Assembly (NCBI GenBank): GCA_023213395.1
Contig: CM041465.1
Location: 152,031,741-152,095,740 of the forward strand
DNA from: Cycas panzhihuaensis
Lineage: Eukaryota > Cycadophyta
Length of the DNA: 64,000 bases
Direction: 5' to 3'
Of the stretch, positions 1-14,650 are shown one piece after another. Position 1 is the stretch's first letter, and every line of letters begins with the position of its first letter. The translations under genes and the position numbers were made by a program. The notes below the pieces were generated by a model, which was given only the letters and a program-made list of their open reading frames with translations, did not search any database and had not been told where the DNA came from.

Positions 1-1169
1 CATATGGATAATATTACAAATGAGCTACATAGAATAAGGTATTTTAGTAAGATTGATCTATGCTCAAGGTACAAGCAGATACCAATCAAATCTTAGGATA
101 TAAAAAAGATAACCTTCCAAATGCACTAAGGGCTATACAAATTTAAATAATGCCATTTAGGCTAACTAATACCCTAAAAACATTGTAAGTGAATATAAAT
201 AATGCATTTTCATCCTTTTTAAGGGTATTTATTATGGTCTTCTTTGATGATATTCTTACCTATAGTAAAACATGGCAAGAGCATATGGTTTACATCTAAT
301 TAATATTATAGGTTCTTCAGGATAATTAATTTTTTTCTAAGAAATCAAAATGTTGTTTTAGAAGAAAGACCCTTGAATACCTCAATCATATCATTTCAGA
401 AGATGGAATTAGAATTAATCCAATAAAAGTTCAAGATACCCTCCACTAGCCTATATTAAATAATGTATTAAAACTTAGAGGGTTTTTAAGAATCACCAGA
501 TATTGTCAAAAATTTATTAGAGGGCATGCTAATATAGCTAGGCCCTTAACTGATCTCACCAAAAGCGATAACTTTAGTTAGGATAAGGATTCTTGCTTGA
601 GTTTTAAAAAGTTAAAAGAGGTTATAACTACAAACCCAGTCTTAAATATACCAAATTTTACCCAGCCATTCATAGTCAAATACGATGCATCCTACACAGG
701 GGTAGGTGTAACTCTATTATAGAATAACCACCCCATTATATATGAAAGTTAAAAGCTAAATTTATGAGAAAGAGCTTAGAGAACTTATGATAAAGAGATG
801 TTGGTTGTCCTATATAACCTAGTAAAATAGAGTCAATACTTATTGGGAATAAAATTTATCGTTAGGATTGACTACCATAGCTTAAAATATTTTCTAACAT
901 AACAAAATTTATTTGAGTAATAAAGGTGGGTTAACAAAATCTAAGATTATGACTTTGTTATATTATATAAGAAATGAAATGAGAATATCATAGCTAATGC
1001 ATTATTAAGGAAGTTCAAGGATGCTAACTACTCAATCATCATAGTAGTTATACCTACCTAGCTCAAAGAGTTATATAAGGAATATTCACAAGATATAAAG
1101 GAAAAAGAAATCATGGAAAAACACCCTAAATAACTAGTAGAGACTACTTGGACAAAGAAGGGAAGCACC

Positions 1170-1364
1170 TTGCCTTATAAAAATAGAATCTACTTATCCC
1201 AAGGGTCACAGTTTAAAGAATTATCCCTTAAGCAACATCATGATTCACCCATAGTTGAACATTCAAGGTTCCTCAAAACCTATGAAAGGATAAAATGGTC
1301 ATTCTATTATAGAGGAATAAAGGTTGATGTAAAAAGATTTATCTTCAAATGTGAGACCTATTAG
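1170..1364 (+). pseudogene. Integrase zinc-binding (HHCC) segment of element A
   Basis: This 64-codon open stretch carries the signature of the Ty3 integrase H2C2 domain: a His pair near QHHDSPIVEH, then KTYERIKWSFYY (the usual position of the RYYWPGM-like motif), then a Cys in FKCETY followed by a stop where the second Cys partner would lie. It follows the RNase H-integrase linker and leads into the integrase core at 1430. The surrounding stops show it is a fragment of a dead pol and not an independent gene. Confidence 0.7.
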
Positions 1365-1429
1365 AGACAAAAGACAAAGTCAGTTTAGGCTCCAAGGTTA
1401 CTACAACCCTTAAAATAATCTAAATAAAT

Positions 1430-1960
1430 ATGGTAGGAAATATCTATGGATTTTATAACTGGACTTCTAAAATTAGGAACCAAGGATGCCCTATTTGTAG
1501 TAGTGGATCATCTAAGTGTACGCATTCCATCCTCATCTATTCATCATATAAGGCATCTCAGATAGTTGAAGTATTTATGGATAAGATCTATAAGTTACAT
1601 AGATTTCTTGAAAAAAAAGGTAACAACAGAGATCCAAAATTCAAAAGCTATTTTTGGAAGGACTTATTTAAATTAGCAAGAACCTAACTTATTGTGAGTA
1701 CAACACACCAACCCCAAATATATAGATAAACCAAAGTGGTCAACAAATGCTTAGAGACATACTTATTATCCTAATTTTGAGATAACCACTCTAAACAAGT
1801 GAAATGGATCCACCTAACTAAATATTGGTATAATAGTAATTGACAGTCCTCCATTAGGATAGCACCTTTTATGACATTATATGGTTATCTACGTCCTACA
1901 CTAGTGGATTATATTTGAGGGATAATAAAAACTCTTATAATAGAGGAATTAATAACACAA
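1430..1960 (+). pseudogene. Integrase catalytic core remnant of element A
   Basis: The frame reads ISMDFITGLLKLG and then FVVVDHLSKCTHSI, the standard block around the first catalytic Asp of Ty3 integrases (SMDFI, then VVVDRLSK). The expected second Asp block (TDRDxxF) and the Glu block (HPQTDGQ) follow in altered form after 1600, across a frame change (DPKFKSYFW at about 1630, and THQPQIYR at about 1700, where the TYHPQTDGQ block would be). The order fits integrase. There is no functional frame. Confidence 0.75.
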
Positions 1961-2484
1961 TCTAAAAAAAATTTAGAAGAACTCAAACAAAATTAAAATT
2001 CTATAAGGAATTAGATGAACTAGCAAGTTAACTAGAAGAGGATAAAAGGATAATTTAAGAGAAGAGACGGGGTCTACATAAGGTTATAACTATACATGCA
2101 GAGCTCTACCAAGTACTAAGGGAAATATAAACTTCCACCTAGATTCTATGGTCCATACCAAATCTAGAAAAGGATTGGGGAATTAGCTTATGCCCTTGAT
2201 GTACCTCAAGTTAGTAAGATTCATAATGTCTTTTATGTATCCAACCTTAAGAAAAAGGTGGGATACTATAATGGGATAATAATTGAATTACCAATAATAG
2301 ATGAAGAGGGGAAACCCATGTTAAGATATGAAGGAATAACATATATTTACCAACATAAGTTTATATCACAGAACATTACAAAGTATCTAATTAAATAAAA
2401 GGGACTATCACAACCTAAGAGAGTGAATAATTCATTTAAAGTTAGACATCATTATAAATACTTTGTGGGCAAAGTAAATTTTTT

Positions 2485-2495
2485 AAGGGAAGGGA
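2485..2495 (+). promoter_or_regulatory. Polypurine tract of element A
   Basis: AAGGGAAGGGA lies directly after the last readable codons of the chromodomain tail, where the plus-strand primer of an LTR retrotransposon sits. The LTR itself probably starts at a TG within the next ten bases (a candidate is TGACATAATAC at 2503), but no partner LTR is in the window to prove it. Confidence 0.5.
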
Positions 2496-2502
2496 TTTAT
2501 TA

Positions 2503-3380
2503 TGACATAATACAATTATGCAAGTAAAGTATAAATTTGATAAATTATTAGAAGTTGATTTTTTTAATTATTAAGGAGAAGGAATCTTATTATTATTCTT
2601 GGAAGATAAGTTTTTATTAAGAAGTCAACAATTTTTAAAAGGTGATCAATGCTAACATCTATTAATAGAGAATTATCATTCATTTGTAAACTATCTTTTG
2701 TAAGTTAATTCATTTAGGATCTTTTGACCATTTGGCTCTTAGGAGTTTCCTTTTAGCTTTTGTTTCAATTTTCTTGTATTGTAGAAGTAGATCCCCTTTA
2801 GGATCATTTTAGACTATCATACAATAGTGTAATCATCCAACTATATCATTTGACAAATTAACAAACCCATTGGTGAAATACTAGATAATACCAGTCTAAG
2901 CTAGTAAGACACAAGATCCTTTACAAGATTTTTTCACACACTCCAAGTTATTTCAATAACCTAAAATTTAGAATTAATAACTATAAATTATAGCTAAAAT
3001 ATACAATAATTCTAGACCTTGAAAACAAAATAGAGGTCCCAATCTTAAATACAAGAATAGTAATCCTGGGTTTAATAACCTTAACCCTAGTTTATCATGA
3101 AACTTTAATTAACACTCAATGCAAAATTTCCCTTATAGTCAAATTCTGGTTAATTTAAAATTTTAACTAGAAACTTATCTAGAATCCTAAGTTTGATTAA
3201 AATATAGTCCAAACTTGTACCTATTACCACAAAAAGGAACATACTAAAGTGGTTTATAGGAACCAAATAGTTGTTGAGGCATGGAAAGCCTCTAAAAGAA
3301 CTCAACAAAAGTCTAATTAGTTTAATTACATTCACCTCTTCCCTTACTACACCCACATCATCTTTGCCTCCTCTAGTTCT
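2503..3380. other. AT-rich stretch, probably 3' LTR of A plus decayed front of element B
   Basis: No readable gene. Position suggests the 3' LTR of element A at its left end, and the lost 5' LTR, gag and protease of the copia element B further right. I could not match any part to the start of B's 3' LTR at 28422, so the 5' LTR of B is either deleted or unrecognisable. Confidence 0.3.
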
Positions 3381-3399
3381 AAATTCAAGTACCTCCCAC

Positions 3400-4680
3400 C
3401 ATATTATGGGGGCACTAAAACTATTTTTCCTTGTATAAACCTAATGTTAATTTAAATGATAAAATATCATTTGGAAGTAGCTCTCAATTGAAAATCACCA
3501 GAACAAAAAATATTCTGCTTAAAAATAGCTCTATTAATAATGTTTATTATGTCCTAAGCTTATTATCTAACCTTTCATTTGTATATTAGATCTATCAAAA
3601 GGATTTGATAGTTGAATTTTAGAAAGATAGATCTATAGTAAAATAACCCTTTAACAAATTTAAAGTTATTTCTTCTGGACTTGTAAATCATAGAATTTGA
3701 TTATATAATCTATTTAATTAACCAACTCAAGTGAAAATTTATATTTTCTTCTTATATAACTAGTCTAACCTAATTAACAAACTTTCACATACACTCTTTG
3801 GCCATATTATTTATTATCAATTATATATCCTTAATTAGCATAATATGCTCTATAGCTTACCTATACTATCTATAATGTGTAGAGTTTATGAATCCTATAT
3901 TCTAAGAAAGCAACACATGGATCTTTTTCTTGATAAATTTACCTTTAAGAGGAAATAACCCCTATAACTAATTCAGTTTGATATATGTGGACTATTTCAA
4001 GACCTTTCCTACTTTGGAAGTAGGTATTTCATTATTTTCATTAATGATTTTTCTAGAAAATGTTGGATCTGCATTATCAAATAGCATAGTGAAATATTTG
4101 ATCGATTTCTTAAATTTAAAGCACTAGTAGAAAATTGATCTAACTATATAATATAAATATTTAGAATGGGCAATGTTAAGGAGTGCTTAAGTAACCAATT
4201 TATTTAATCTAGCTAAAAGAATGACATAAAATTTTAATATTTAGTTGCTTACATATCATAATAAAATGGTGTCACTAAAAGAAAAAATTGAACCTAAGTT
4301 AAAATGACTTAATATATATTAAATTCTAAATAATTAAATAAAAAATTACTATACAAACTCTCCTTAATAAGTTACCCACTAGAGCTCTTAACAATATCAC
4401 TCTTAAAGAGAAATAGTATAATAGAAGGCCTTCCATTAAATACTTAAAAGCCTTTATAAGTATTGCTTAAGTATATGTCCTAAAAGAAAATAGACATAAG
4501 CTAGATCCTAAAAGTTATAGTTTTATCTTCATTGAATACAATTAAGAAAGTAAGGGATAAAAACTTCTTGATCTTATCACCTAAAATGTTTCTATCAAAT
4601 GAGATGTCAAGTTTGATGAAAAAGGTTCTAATTCACATCCTATTGATGACTATGTTCATCTTCTTGTAAGTGAAGCCTTA
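3400..4680 (+). pseudogene. Element B, piece 1: copia GAG-pre-integrase and integrase remnant
   Basis: Ty1/copia pol on +. From about 3490 the pattern SINNVYYVLSLLSNLSFV is the classic start of the region before the GAG-pre-integrase domain. LSHTLFGH (about 3790) matches the LWHxRLGH zone. RKQHMDLF and LIQFDICGLFQ mark entry into the integrase core with its first Asp (about 3970), followed by GSRYFIIFINDFSRKCW. DNGGEY appears eroded (GNVKECL, about 4170), and then comes a copy of PQQNGVAERKN-type sequence at about 4255-4290. Stops are frequent. The piece ends at element C; pol resumes at about 9960. Confidence 0.85.
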
Positions 4681-4711
4681 GCTTTGATACCAAATGTAGG
4701 TGAACTAATGT

Positions 4712-4723
4712 ACTCTGATACCA
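4712..4723 (-). other. Primer-binding-site-like sequence left of the left LTR of element C
   Basis: On the - strand this reads TGGTATCAGAGT, one mismatch from the site complementary to the 3' end of initiator tRNA-Met (TGGTATCAGAGC). It abuts the LTR edge at 4724. In a simple element the primer site would only be found beside the other LTR. See the finding on element C. Confidence 0.6.
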
Positions 4724-5060
4724 TGTTGGAATTGAAAACATAATATAGAGTGGAGCAAGTAAACACATATGACTCAAACCATATTCAAAATATACTTATA
4801 AAATAATATTGTATTAATCTATTATGAGGAGAGTACATAAGATTTTTGAATAAGAGGTGGTGTTGAAGAACACTGGGGTTTAGAACCCCACAAGATATAT
4901 ATTTGGGAGGGACGAGGGAAGCCTCCTCAACCTCTAAATTTAAAATAATATAAAATAATGACAGTGCATAATAAAATAATCTTACTTTAATTTGCCATTA
5001 ATATGTATGCACTCACATGTTTCTAAGGTAAGAGTTAGGTGAGGAATATTAACCCCAACA
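4724..5060 (-). repeat. Left (3') LTR of element C
   Basis: 337 bp, TGTTGG...CCAACA on the + strand. It aligns end to end with 9329-9665; most differences are transitions. It is followed at 5061-5072 by TACTTCCCTTTA, which on - is a purine-rich tract before the LTR. Confidence 0.85.
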
Positions 5061-5074
5061 TACTTCCCTTTAAT

Positions 5075-5719
5075 ATTTATTATGATTGTCTTCTACTTCT
5101 CCTTGAACTTGTGGTATAAATTCTTGAGGTATACTTAAAAAAAAGTGATTATACTCATGTCTTGTAACTTCATCATCAACTTTGAAGTGGTCTTCGATTT
5201 GTACCATTATCCTTTTTATATAGTCTTCAACAAATTGTGGTCTAAATGTGGGTGTGAGTTACTTCAAATAAATATGAATGACTTTATCTTTAAGTTTTCC
5301 CTTTTAATGAGAGTTAATCGGTTCAAATGTAGATGTATCCTTATCAAATATATCATTATATTTATCAATCTTATTAGAATTTTCAACATTGCATACTACA
5401 TTAGACATTTCATTAAGAAATACCTATTATATAATCTATCTCACAAAAAATGCATCATCAATATAGTTAAATTTTAAATCTAAAGTTTCTCCCCCATAAA
5501 GTAAATCGAGGGTATTCTAAATAGATTTAGATGTAGTCATATCATAAACATAAGTAAGTACATCATCATTATCTATAGTACAAAGTATTAGTACTAGAGC
5601 TTTATTATCCCTTTTAGGTTTTCTCTAAAATGTGGTTCATTCATTGTGTAACTATGTTCTATAAATTTCTAAAGGTCATTTACAATAAAGTGTGTTTTAA
5701 CATATATCTTCAAATCTAA

Positions 5720-5720
<1 letters not shown>
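5075..5720 (-). pseudogene. copia gag (UBN2-type) remnant of element C
   Basis: Read on - from about 5720. The segment KRDNKALVLILCTIDNDD, then TTSKSI, a stop at the expected Trp, and NTLDLLYGGETLDL follow the layout of the copia gag UBN2 domain (KAKNAL..., TAKEIWDTL...). Downstream, coding-like sequence with few stops (FRPQFVEDYIKRIMV, KVDDEVTRHEYNHFF) runs to within 10 bp of the LTR. Gag normally lies at the 5' end with pol after it; here it is the last coding segment before the 3' LTR, so pol is absent. The family call rests on pattern by eye. Confidence 0.55.
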
Positions 5721-9187
<3,467 letters not shown>

Positions 9188-9328
9188 ACAATAACCAAAT
9201 ATTAATGAAAACTATATAAGAAATATTAATAAAACTTTATAAAACTAACAAAATATCAATGAAAATGCTTGTTGTGAGAGTAGATAGATACTTTAATATA
9301 GGTGGGCAAGATCTACACTCTAATACCA

Positions 9329-9665
9329 TATTATAATTGAAAATGCAATACAGAGCAGATCAGGTGAACACATATGACTTAAGCCATATTCAAAATACGC
9401 TTATGAAATAACATTGTATTAATCCATTATGAGGAGAGTACATAAGATTTTCAAATAAGATGCGGTGTTGAAGAACACTAGAGTTTAGAACCCTATAATA
9501 TATATACTTAGGAGGGAGAAGAGAAACCTCCTCAACTTCCAAATTTAAATTAATATAAAATAATGACAATGCATAATAAAATAATCTTACCTTAACTTAC
9601 CATTCACATGTGTACACTCATATGTTTCTAAGGTGGGAGTTAGGTGAGGAACATTAACCCTAACA
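9329..9665 (-). repeat. Right (5') LTR of element C
   Basis: 337 bp, the partner of 4724-5060. Its outer TGTTGG has decayed to TATTAT; the far end reads CCTAACA. The primer site for reverse transcription (- strand TGGTATTAGAGT, 9317-9328) abuts it. Unexpectedly, CTTCCCTTA, a second purine-tract-like sequence on -, follows it at 9666. Confidence 0.85.
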
Positions 9666-9955
9666 CTTCCCTTACTATTTGATAATATTCCTTAAGTCTT
9701 AATAGGACTTAACATCAACCTAAGTCTGACTCTAGTTGAGAAATATCTATTGAAGATGCGATAAATAATTTATAAAAATAAATTTAAATACTTTCCATTA
9801 ATAATCTCAATACTTCTACTAGTGTATGTTTACAAAGTTGCAAGTAGCCAAAATGGGTACATAAAACCTTTATATTTACTAGTCTTGATATTTGTGATCC
9901 TTTAAATACCTAAAGAATTATGTCTAAATAACTATGGGCTAACTTTTCCCTTATG
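9666..9955. other. Short AT-rich gap between element C and the RT of element B
   Basis: About 290 bp. It should correspond to the integrase-RT linker of element B. I cannot read it. Confidence 0.35.
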
Positions 9956-9959
9956 ACCA

Positions 9960-10363
9960 AAATTATATCTTAATTGATCCATAAAGATTCAAAGAAGTTG
10001 AAGATAATATAGTATGGAAAGAAGTAATGAACAATGTGTATGATACATTAATACAATATTCTACATGGGGCTTAGTCCCTCTTTCTCATAGAAAGAACCT
10101 AATTAGATGCAAATCCATTTACTTCACTAAGTATAACTCTCAAGCTGCCATTGAAAAACACAAAGCTAGGTTAGTTATAAATGGTTTTTCTAGGTTGATA
10201 GGAATGATTACAATGAAATCTTTACACCTATCACCAAAATGAACACCATTAAAATCATTATCTCTTTAGTAGCCAAGTTTGGTTGGGAAGTCTATCATAT
10301 GGATGCAAAAAATACCTTTCTAAATGATAACTTAGTTTTAAAAACCTACATGATTTAACCACC
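9960..10363 (+). pseudogene. Element B, piece 2: front half of copia reverse transcriptase
   Basis: The frame RFKEVEDNIVWKEVMNNVYD, then STWGLVPLSHRKNLIRCKSIY, the copia RT start (WxxAMxxEYDAL, then TWxLVPLPxGKxxIGCKWIY). KHKARLVINGFS matches the KARLVAKGF block. A shift to the next frame gives TPITKMNTIKIIISLVAKFGW and YHMDAKNTFLNDNL (HQMDVKTAFLNGxL). It is interrupted exactly where element D begins. The reading frame continues without shift at 27232 when D plus one target duplicate are removed. Confidence 0.9.
10359..10363. other. Target-site duplication of element D, left copy (CCACC)
   Basis: CCACC directly precedes the LTR start TGAAACGCTC. An identical CCACC follows the other LTR at 27227-27231. 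Confidence 0.9.
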
Positions 10364-12937
10364 TGAAACGCTCCCACGGGGCGATGTCCCTATGTCTAGC
10401 AAAAGGATATAAGAATACGCTATGCTAACTAAGCTAGGCAGCGAGGACCTCACCTCGTAGGGCGTCCGTGCGTCGGAGTGTGGATTCGGGACTACAAGAT
10501 GCCTGGTTGCTTCCAGGTAGCCGTGCAAAGTAAGGCCTTCCTACCCTTCGGATGGCCAGGAAGGAGAGAGAATGCCTTGCGCGCTGCATCTTCTTAAGGC
10601 AATGAGAACGCAACGGATGGAAGGGTAACTGACTAACGTGCAAGCGAATGTAGGAAAGGGTGTAATGAGGGCAGCTCGAATAAGACGCGAGCAAGCTATC
10701 TATGCTATATTACGCTAGATAAAGCAAGAAATGATACAAAGAAAATGAATGCACTTTTTCCTTTTTCTTTTATATTCCTTTACAATTTCCTAACTACTCA
10801 GGCAAATGCATGAAAGGTAGCAATGTAAAAGGGGATACGCGGGAAATAAGGGGAATACCTGGACCCGGTGCCTGAATGGGGTGCAGCTCGTCCCTCTAAG
10901 TCCCGCTCCTTTCTTCTCTGTTCGTCGCGCATGCAATGCCGATCGGAGGTAGTGGCCGGAAGTGATGGAAGAGGGGTTTACTTACCTCCCCTTAAGCATG
11001 CAGAAGCAGATAAAATGGAAAGAAATGAAAAGCCTGAAACCAAAGAAAGAAATTCACTACGTTGGGAACTAACCTACAATGGGCTTGTCCCACGTATCAC
11101 TCCACGAATGCACGGTCCTGCAAACGGGTGAGAAGAACACCTTCCTCTTGGAAGAGAGGCCATAAGATATACCAAAATATACTGAAATCAAATGGAACTA
11201 AGATCTATGCTAAGCATCGAAATATAACCAAATGAAATAACAACATGCAAGGAATGCTCTCACCACCATGCACCACAAAAACACTCGAAAGGGAAAGGAG
11301 TATAGCCTCAGGATGGCTAACTCACCCATGGGAGACCTCCACAGAACTCGGGGAAGAAAAACTAGTTGGCACTAAGGTAGTGAAGCAACAAACCGTAACA
11401 AGGAAAAGGATAACAGAAAAAACTGGGGCTTACGTAAGGCCCAACACCAACAGGTGAGACTTCTGGCAATGATGTAGTGACAGGTTACCTATGCTAATCC
11501 GAACACCCTAACTAAATTCCCTAAACTCCCTTAGCCCGTCCCCTAAGAAAGCACTGATGGCAAAGGGAAAGAGGACAAGGGACGAAACCCTTAGGGAGAA
11601 GAACAGCAATGGGGGACAGAACCCCACCTACCTCCCTCAAATCCTCGTGTGTTACTCCTTTGCACCGACTAACTAAGGAAGGGGTGAAAGAGATAGTTTA
11701 AGGAAAATATAGAGGCTTCAAATAAACAACGGGAGGGTATTACTAATTTAGTACAACACTATGAGAAAAAAAAAACTAGCTAACTAGGATCCCATTCATT
11801 AACAAACAAAAGAAATAAGAATAAAATGGATTGCAAGTAGAAAACAAGAAGAACCTCATAGGAAGAAGATCAAGCATGAATTTTGCTACTAGGAAATAGC
11901 AGCAATAACCAACGTATGAGGACTGATCACAAGTGGTTCTTGCAAGAGTAAGGATGAAGAAAACTCCTTGCAAGTTTGGAGCCTTGGAAGTTGGCTCTTT
12001 GGGCAGCTTTTGGGTGAAAATGTCACTTAGATCCTTGAGCACCTGCAAAGAAAGATGGGGCTTACTATGGAGATATGTAGGGGGCAGTAATGGCCTTGCA
12101 AGTCCAGCTGGTAGCAATCATTTTCTCCTTTGTCCAGTTGCTGTGTATATAGGTTGTCTTTTTCTGTGTGTTTTCCTATTGAAAAATCAGAAATTCTTCC
12201 AAGAGATTTGAAAAATGGCCAAAAGATCTAAAAAATGGGGAGCAAAATCCCCTTTTATCCCCTGTTCATAGTAGGTAAACATTGGGGATATCAGGGCGAC
12301 TTGAATCAATCAACGCCACGCGACAGTTCCGCAAAAAAATAGAAAACTATCACGTGGTTCTCTTTTTTAAATTTCAAATAGTCGTATCGCGGCAAACTCT
12401 ACGGTACCACAGCAAATCTTTGCGATCGCTAAGTTCTGATGGTATCGGTCGAAACAAAAAAGAGAAAAATGAGCAGAAACATCAGGTTTTCGGGTAAAAA
12501 CCAAGGCTAAACATAAGCTGGAGTAGCTGGGGGAACGTTCAGGTAATGGGCAGGTACCCAAAACAATGCAAAGAGTCCTAACTAAGGATTAAATCAGGCT
12601 TAGGAAGGACTACAACATAAGCAACACATCATAATGAGAGCAAATAGGAATGACAGAAATATCCTGGGAGACCGTGGAGACAACGTGGGTGGTTGTGCAT
12701 CATACGGGGTGTAGCATTCACTGAGGAATGCCCTCGCAGTGAGTCGTCATAGGTTGATGGTGTGCCATAAGCACATGCATTATGAGTAAGTTGAAAAGCA
12801 ATGCGTGCAGGCAGGCATATGTCAAGCAACCTACTCTAAATAACCTCAATCAAGCATGGGCAAGAAAAGATAAGAAAGTATACCTAAACAAACCTGCGTC
12901 AATGCGTCTTGAGTCCATTCCCAGTAGCTAGGAAACA
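10364..12937 (-). repeat. Left (3') LTR of element D
   Basis: 2574 bp, TGAAAC...GGAAACA on +. In the first 105 bp it differs from the right LTR by seven substitutions, all transitions, and one single-base indel, so the two copies are moderately diverged. The several 60-110-codon frames in it (for example 10434-10694, 11776-12117) show no family signature and are not conserved as frames in the partner LTR. Confidence 0.95.
12145..12152 (-). promoter_or_regulatory. Candidate TATA box in the left LTR of element D
   Basis: On - the sequence CTATATAC lies about 790 bp from the start of U3, a plausible distance for a 2.6-kb LTR. In the right LTR, the one that would drive the element, the same site (about 26431-26438) reads CTACATAC, so the TATA core is broken there by one transition. 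No transcription data; inference only. Confidence 0.35.
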
Positions 12938-12960
12938 CTGCCCCCTTGGCAGTAGAGCCT
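12938..12960 (-). promoter_or_regulatory. Polypurine tract of element D
   Basis: On -, CCAAGGGGGCAG ends exactly at the 3' LTR start (TGTTTCC). A G-rich tract at this spot is the expected plus-strand primer, though it is short and carries a C. Confidence 0.55.
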
Positions 12961-13019
12961 CACTGCTCAGAAGCGTAACGTGATGGCGAATGCTGACAAT
13001 CAAAGATATGAGTAGCACA

Positions 13020-13223
<204 letters not shown>

Positions 13224-13483
13224 ATCAATAAAGAGCAGCACGTGGACCAAGGGCATAGGTGAGTGTCGTGGCGGAACACGTGGACAAGAGAGACAGAGAT
13301 GAGGACAACATAGGGGCTGCCTACGCGTCGTATAAACATCGACTTGCAACTGAAATAAGTAAGTAAAAGGGGATGCCCCCGTTGCCGAAGTGCAACGTGA
13401 AGTAGGAGGGCATCCAGCAAACAGAGCAAGCACATCTAACTAACAGCAACCGGAGGCTTGGGCACGGGCTGGCCAGGCAAGCC

Positions 13484-13906
13484 TCAGGGGCGGTCATCTA
13501 GAAGAGGGAGGCGACGCTCAAGGATGAGGCGGACGAGGCTGTCGGCCTCAGCGTTGAGGTGCCTAGGGATATGCTGAATATCCACTGACGAGAAACAAGC
13601 TAGAAGAGACCTGGCAGTAGACGCGAGGGTTCTCAGGTGGGGGCATCGCACCTGGTAGACCTGGGTGAGATGGGACACCACGACCTGAGAATCGCAAAAC
13701 AACACGATGGACCCGCGATGGAAACAGAGAGTATCAGTAAGGGCTTCAATAATGGCCGTGTACTTGGCTTCGTTATTGGTAGCCTTAGGAAGGAAGACTC
13801 TGGAATGTAGGAAATCGTATCCGGAGGGGCTATGAAGAATCCACGCAGTAGCGGAAGGTCTGGGGTTGCCGTGACTTCCACCATCGATAAAAACGAGAAG
13901 GGACAT
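13484..13906 (-). CDS. Second (archaeal/plant-type) RNase H of element D, intact frame
   Basis: 140 codons without a stop. RNase H degrades the RNA strand of RNA:DNA hybrids during reverse transcription. All expected acidic residues are present: Asp in FIDGGSHGNP (residue 8), Glu in NNEAKYTA (46), Asp in LFCDSQVVV (73), and Asp in HLNAEADSL (121) preceded by the His loop. The GGSxGNP start and NNEAEY-like helix are those of the archaeal/plant RNase HI group, not of the RNase H fused to Ty3 RT. A stop lies five codons upstream of the ATG, so it reads as a separate frame, not a pol extension. It sits downstream of integrase, 520 bp from the 3' LTR. It is the only undamaged catalytic frame in element D. 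How it would be expressed is unknown. Confidence 0.85.
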   Translation of the reverse strand: MSLLVFIDGGSHGNPRPSATAWILHSPSGYDFLHSRVFLPKATNNEAKYTAIIEALTDTLCFHRGSIVLFCDSQVVVSHLTQVYQVRCPHLRTLASTARSLLACFSSVDIQHIPRHLNAEADSLVRLILERRLPLLDDRP

Positions 13907-13909
13907 GTC

Positions 13910-14650
13910 TAAATACTAAGCTCTGGTAAACAAATAATGGTGAAAGTAAAAGAAAGACTCAAATGGCGAGCAAGAAGGTGGCCGAGAAGGGTAGGAGGAC
14001 CTAGCAATGAGGTTACCTAAGAACGAAAGCAAGCAATCCAGCCACTAGCTGAGAGTGGGCAGAGAAAAGACGCCCTGGAGTGCCAAAGGTTGCTTTGGGG
14101 AAGCAAAACATACCCCCAGACGGGGGAGCATTTTCCTTTGGGGACCCTAGGAGTGAGAAAGGGCTGCAAAAATGAGTCCAGGGCAGCGAAATGAGCTAAA
14201 CGAGTATAAACTCGGGCATGCATGGGAGTAGCGCGCGAAACGATGCAGAAGGGCCCTGACAAAACTGCGACGATGAGGTGCCATAAATGCCCTTGCAAGA
14301 GAAGGCAAAAAGGGTGTCCATGGAGCACAATGGGTGTCAGGGCCAGAAGGCAAAGGCTACTAGGGGAATGAGATGGTCCCAACGACTGTCGCGGAGCCAG
14401 AAACGGAAGAAGTGCCTGTCAGGGCCCCCAGTTATATAAGGAAAACAAATGAAAATCAGATTCATTTTCACCAGCTCTCGTACGAAACCAGAGCCTTTCC
14501 CTTATGACGTAAAGCGCTACTCGACTTCGAAGGCATGCAGGAGATGATCTGACTATTGGATCTGAGCACGGTGAGAGTCATTATGACCATAGAGACGAGA
14601 TGGCAATGGTCAGGCCAGATCCAGTGAGTGGATCTCACGAAACCCTTGCC
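13910..14650. other. Spacer between second RNase H and the antisense PMD region
   Basis: About 740 bp. Frames on - of up to 121 codons (14017-14382) have no recognisable motif and I do not call them. The + strand here would be upstream of the PMD pseudogene. Confidence 0.4.

Larger units (their letters stand above)
1..2495 (+). mobile_element. Element A: 3' part of a Ty3/gypsy chromovirus, left end outside window
   Basis: Decayed pol of a Ty3 element read on +. In order I can read the RT palm with the motif FFDDIL (codons 240-257), the RT thumb, RNase H (about 630-990; the first acidic residue sits in KYDASYTG), the integrase zinc region (1170-1364), the integrase core (1430-1950) and a C-terminal chromodomain-like stretch (about 2310-2470; EYLIKWKG-type motif visible as KYLIK-stop-KGL). 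More than 20 in-frame stops, most at expected Gln or Trp codons. A purine tract AAGGGAAGGGA (2485-2495) closes the internal region, so the 3' LTR should begin a few bases later. The 5' half (gag, protease, 5' LTR) lies outside the window. Confidence 0.85.

Noticed and set aside
10434-12829. Several 60-113-codon frames inside the left LTR of D (and their counterparts at 24757-27138)
   Set aside because: They lie wholly in LTR sequence, have no family motif, and their frames are not preserved between the two LTR copies.
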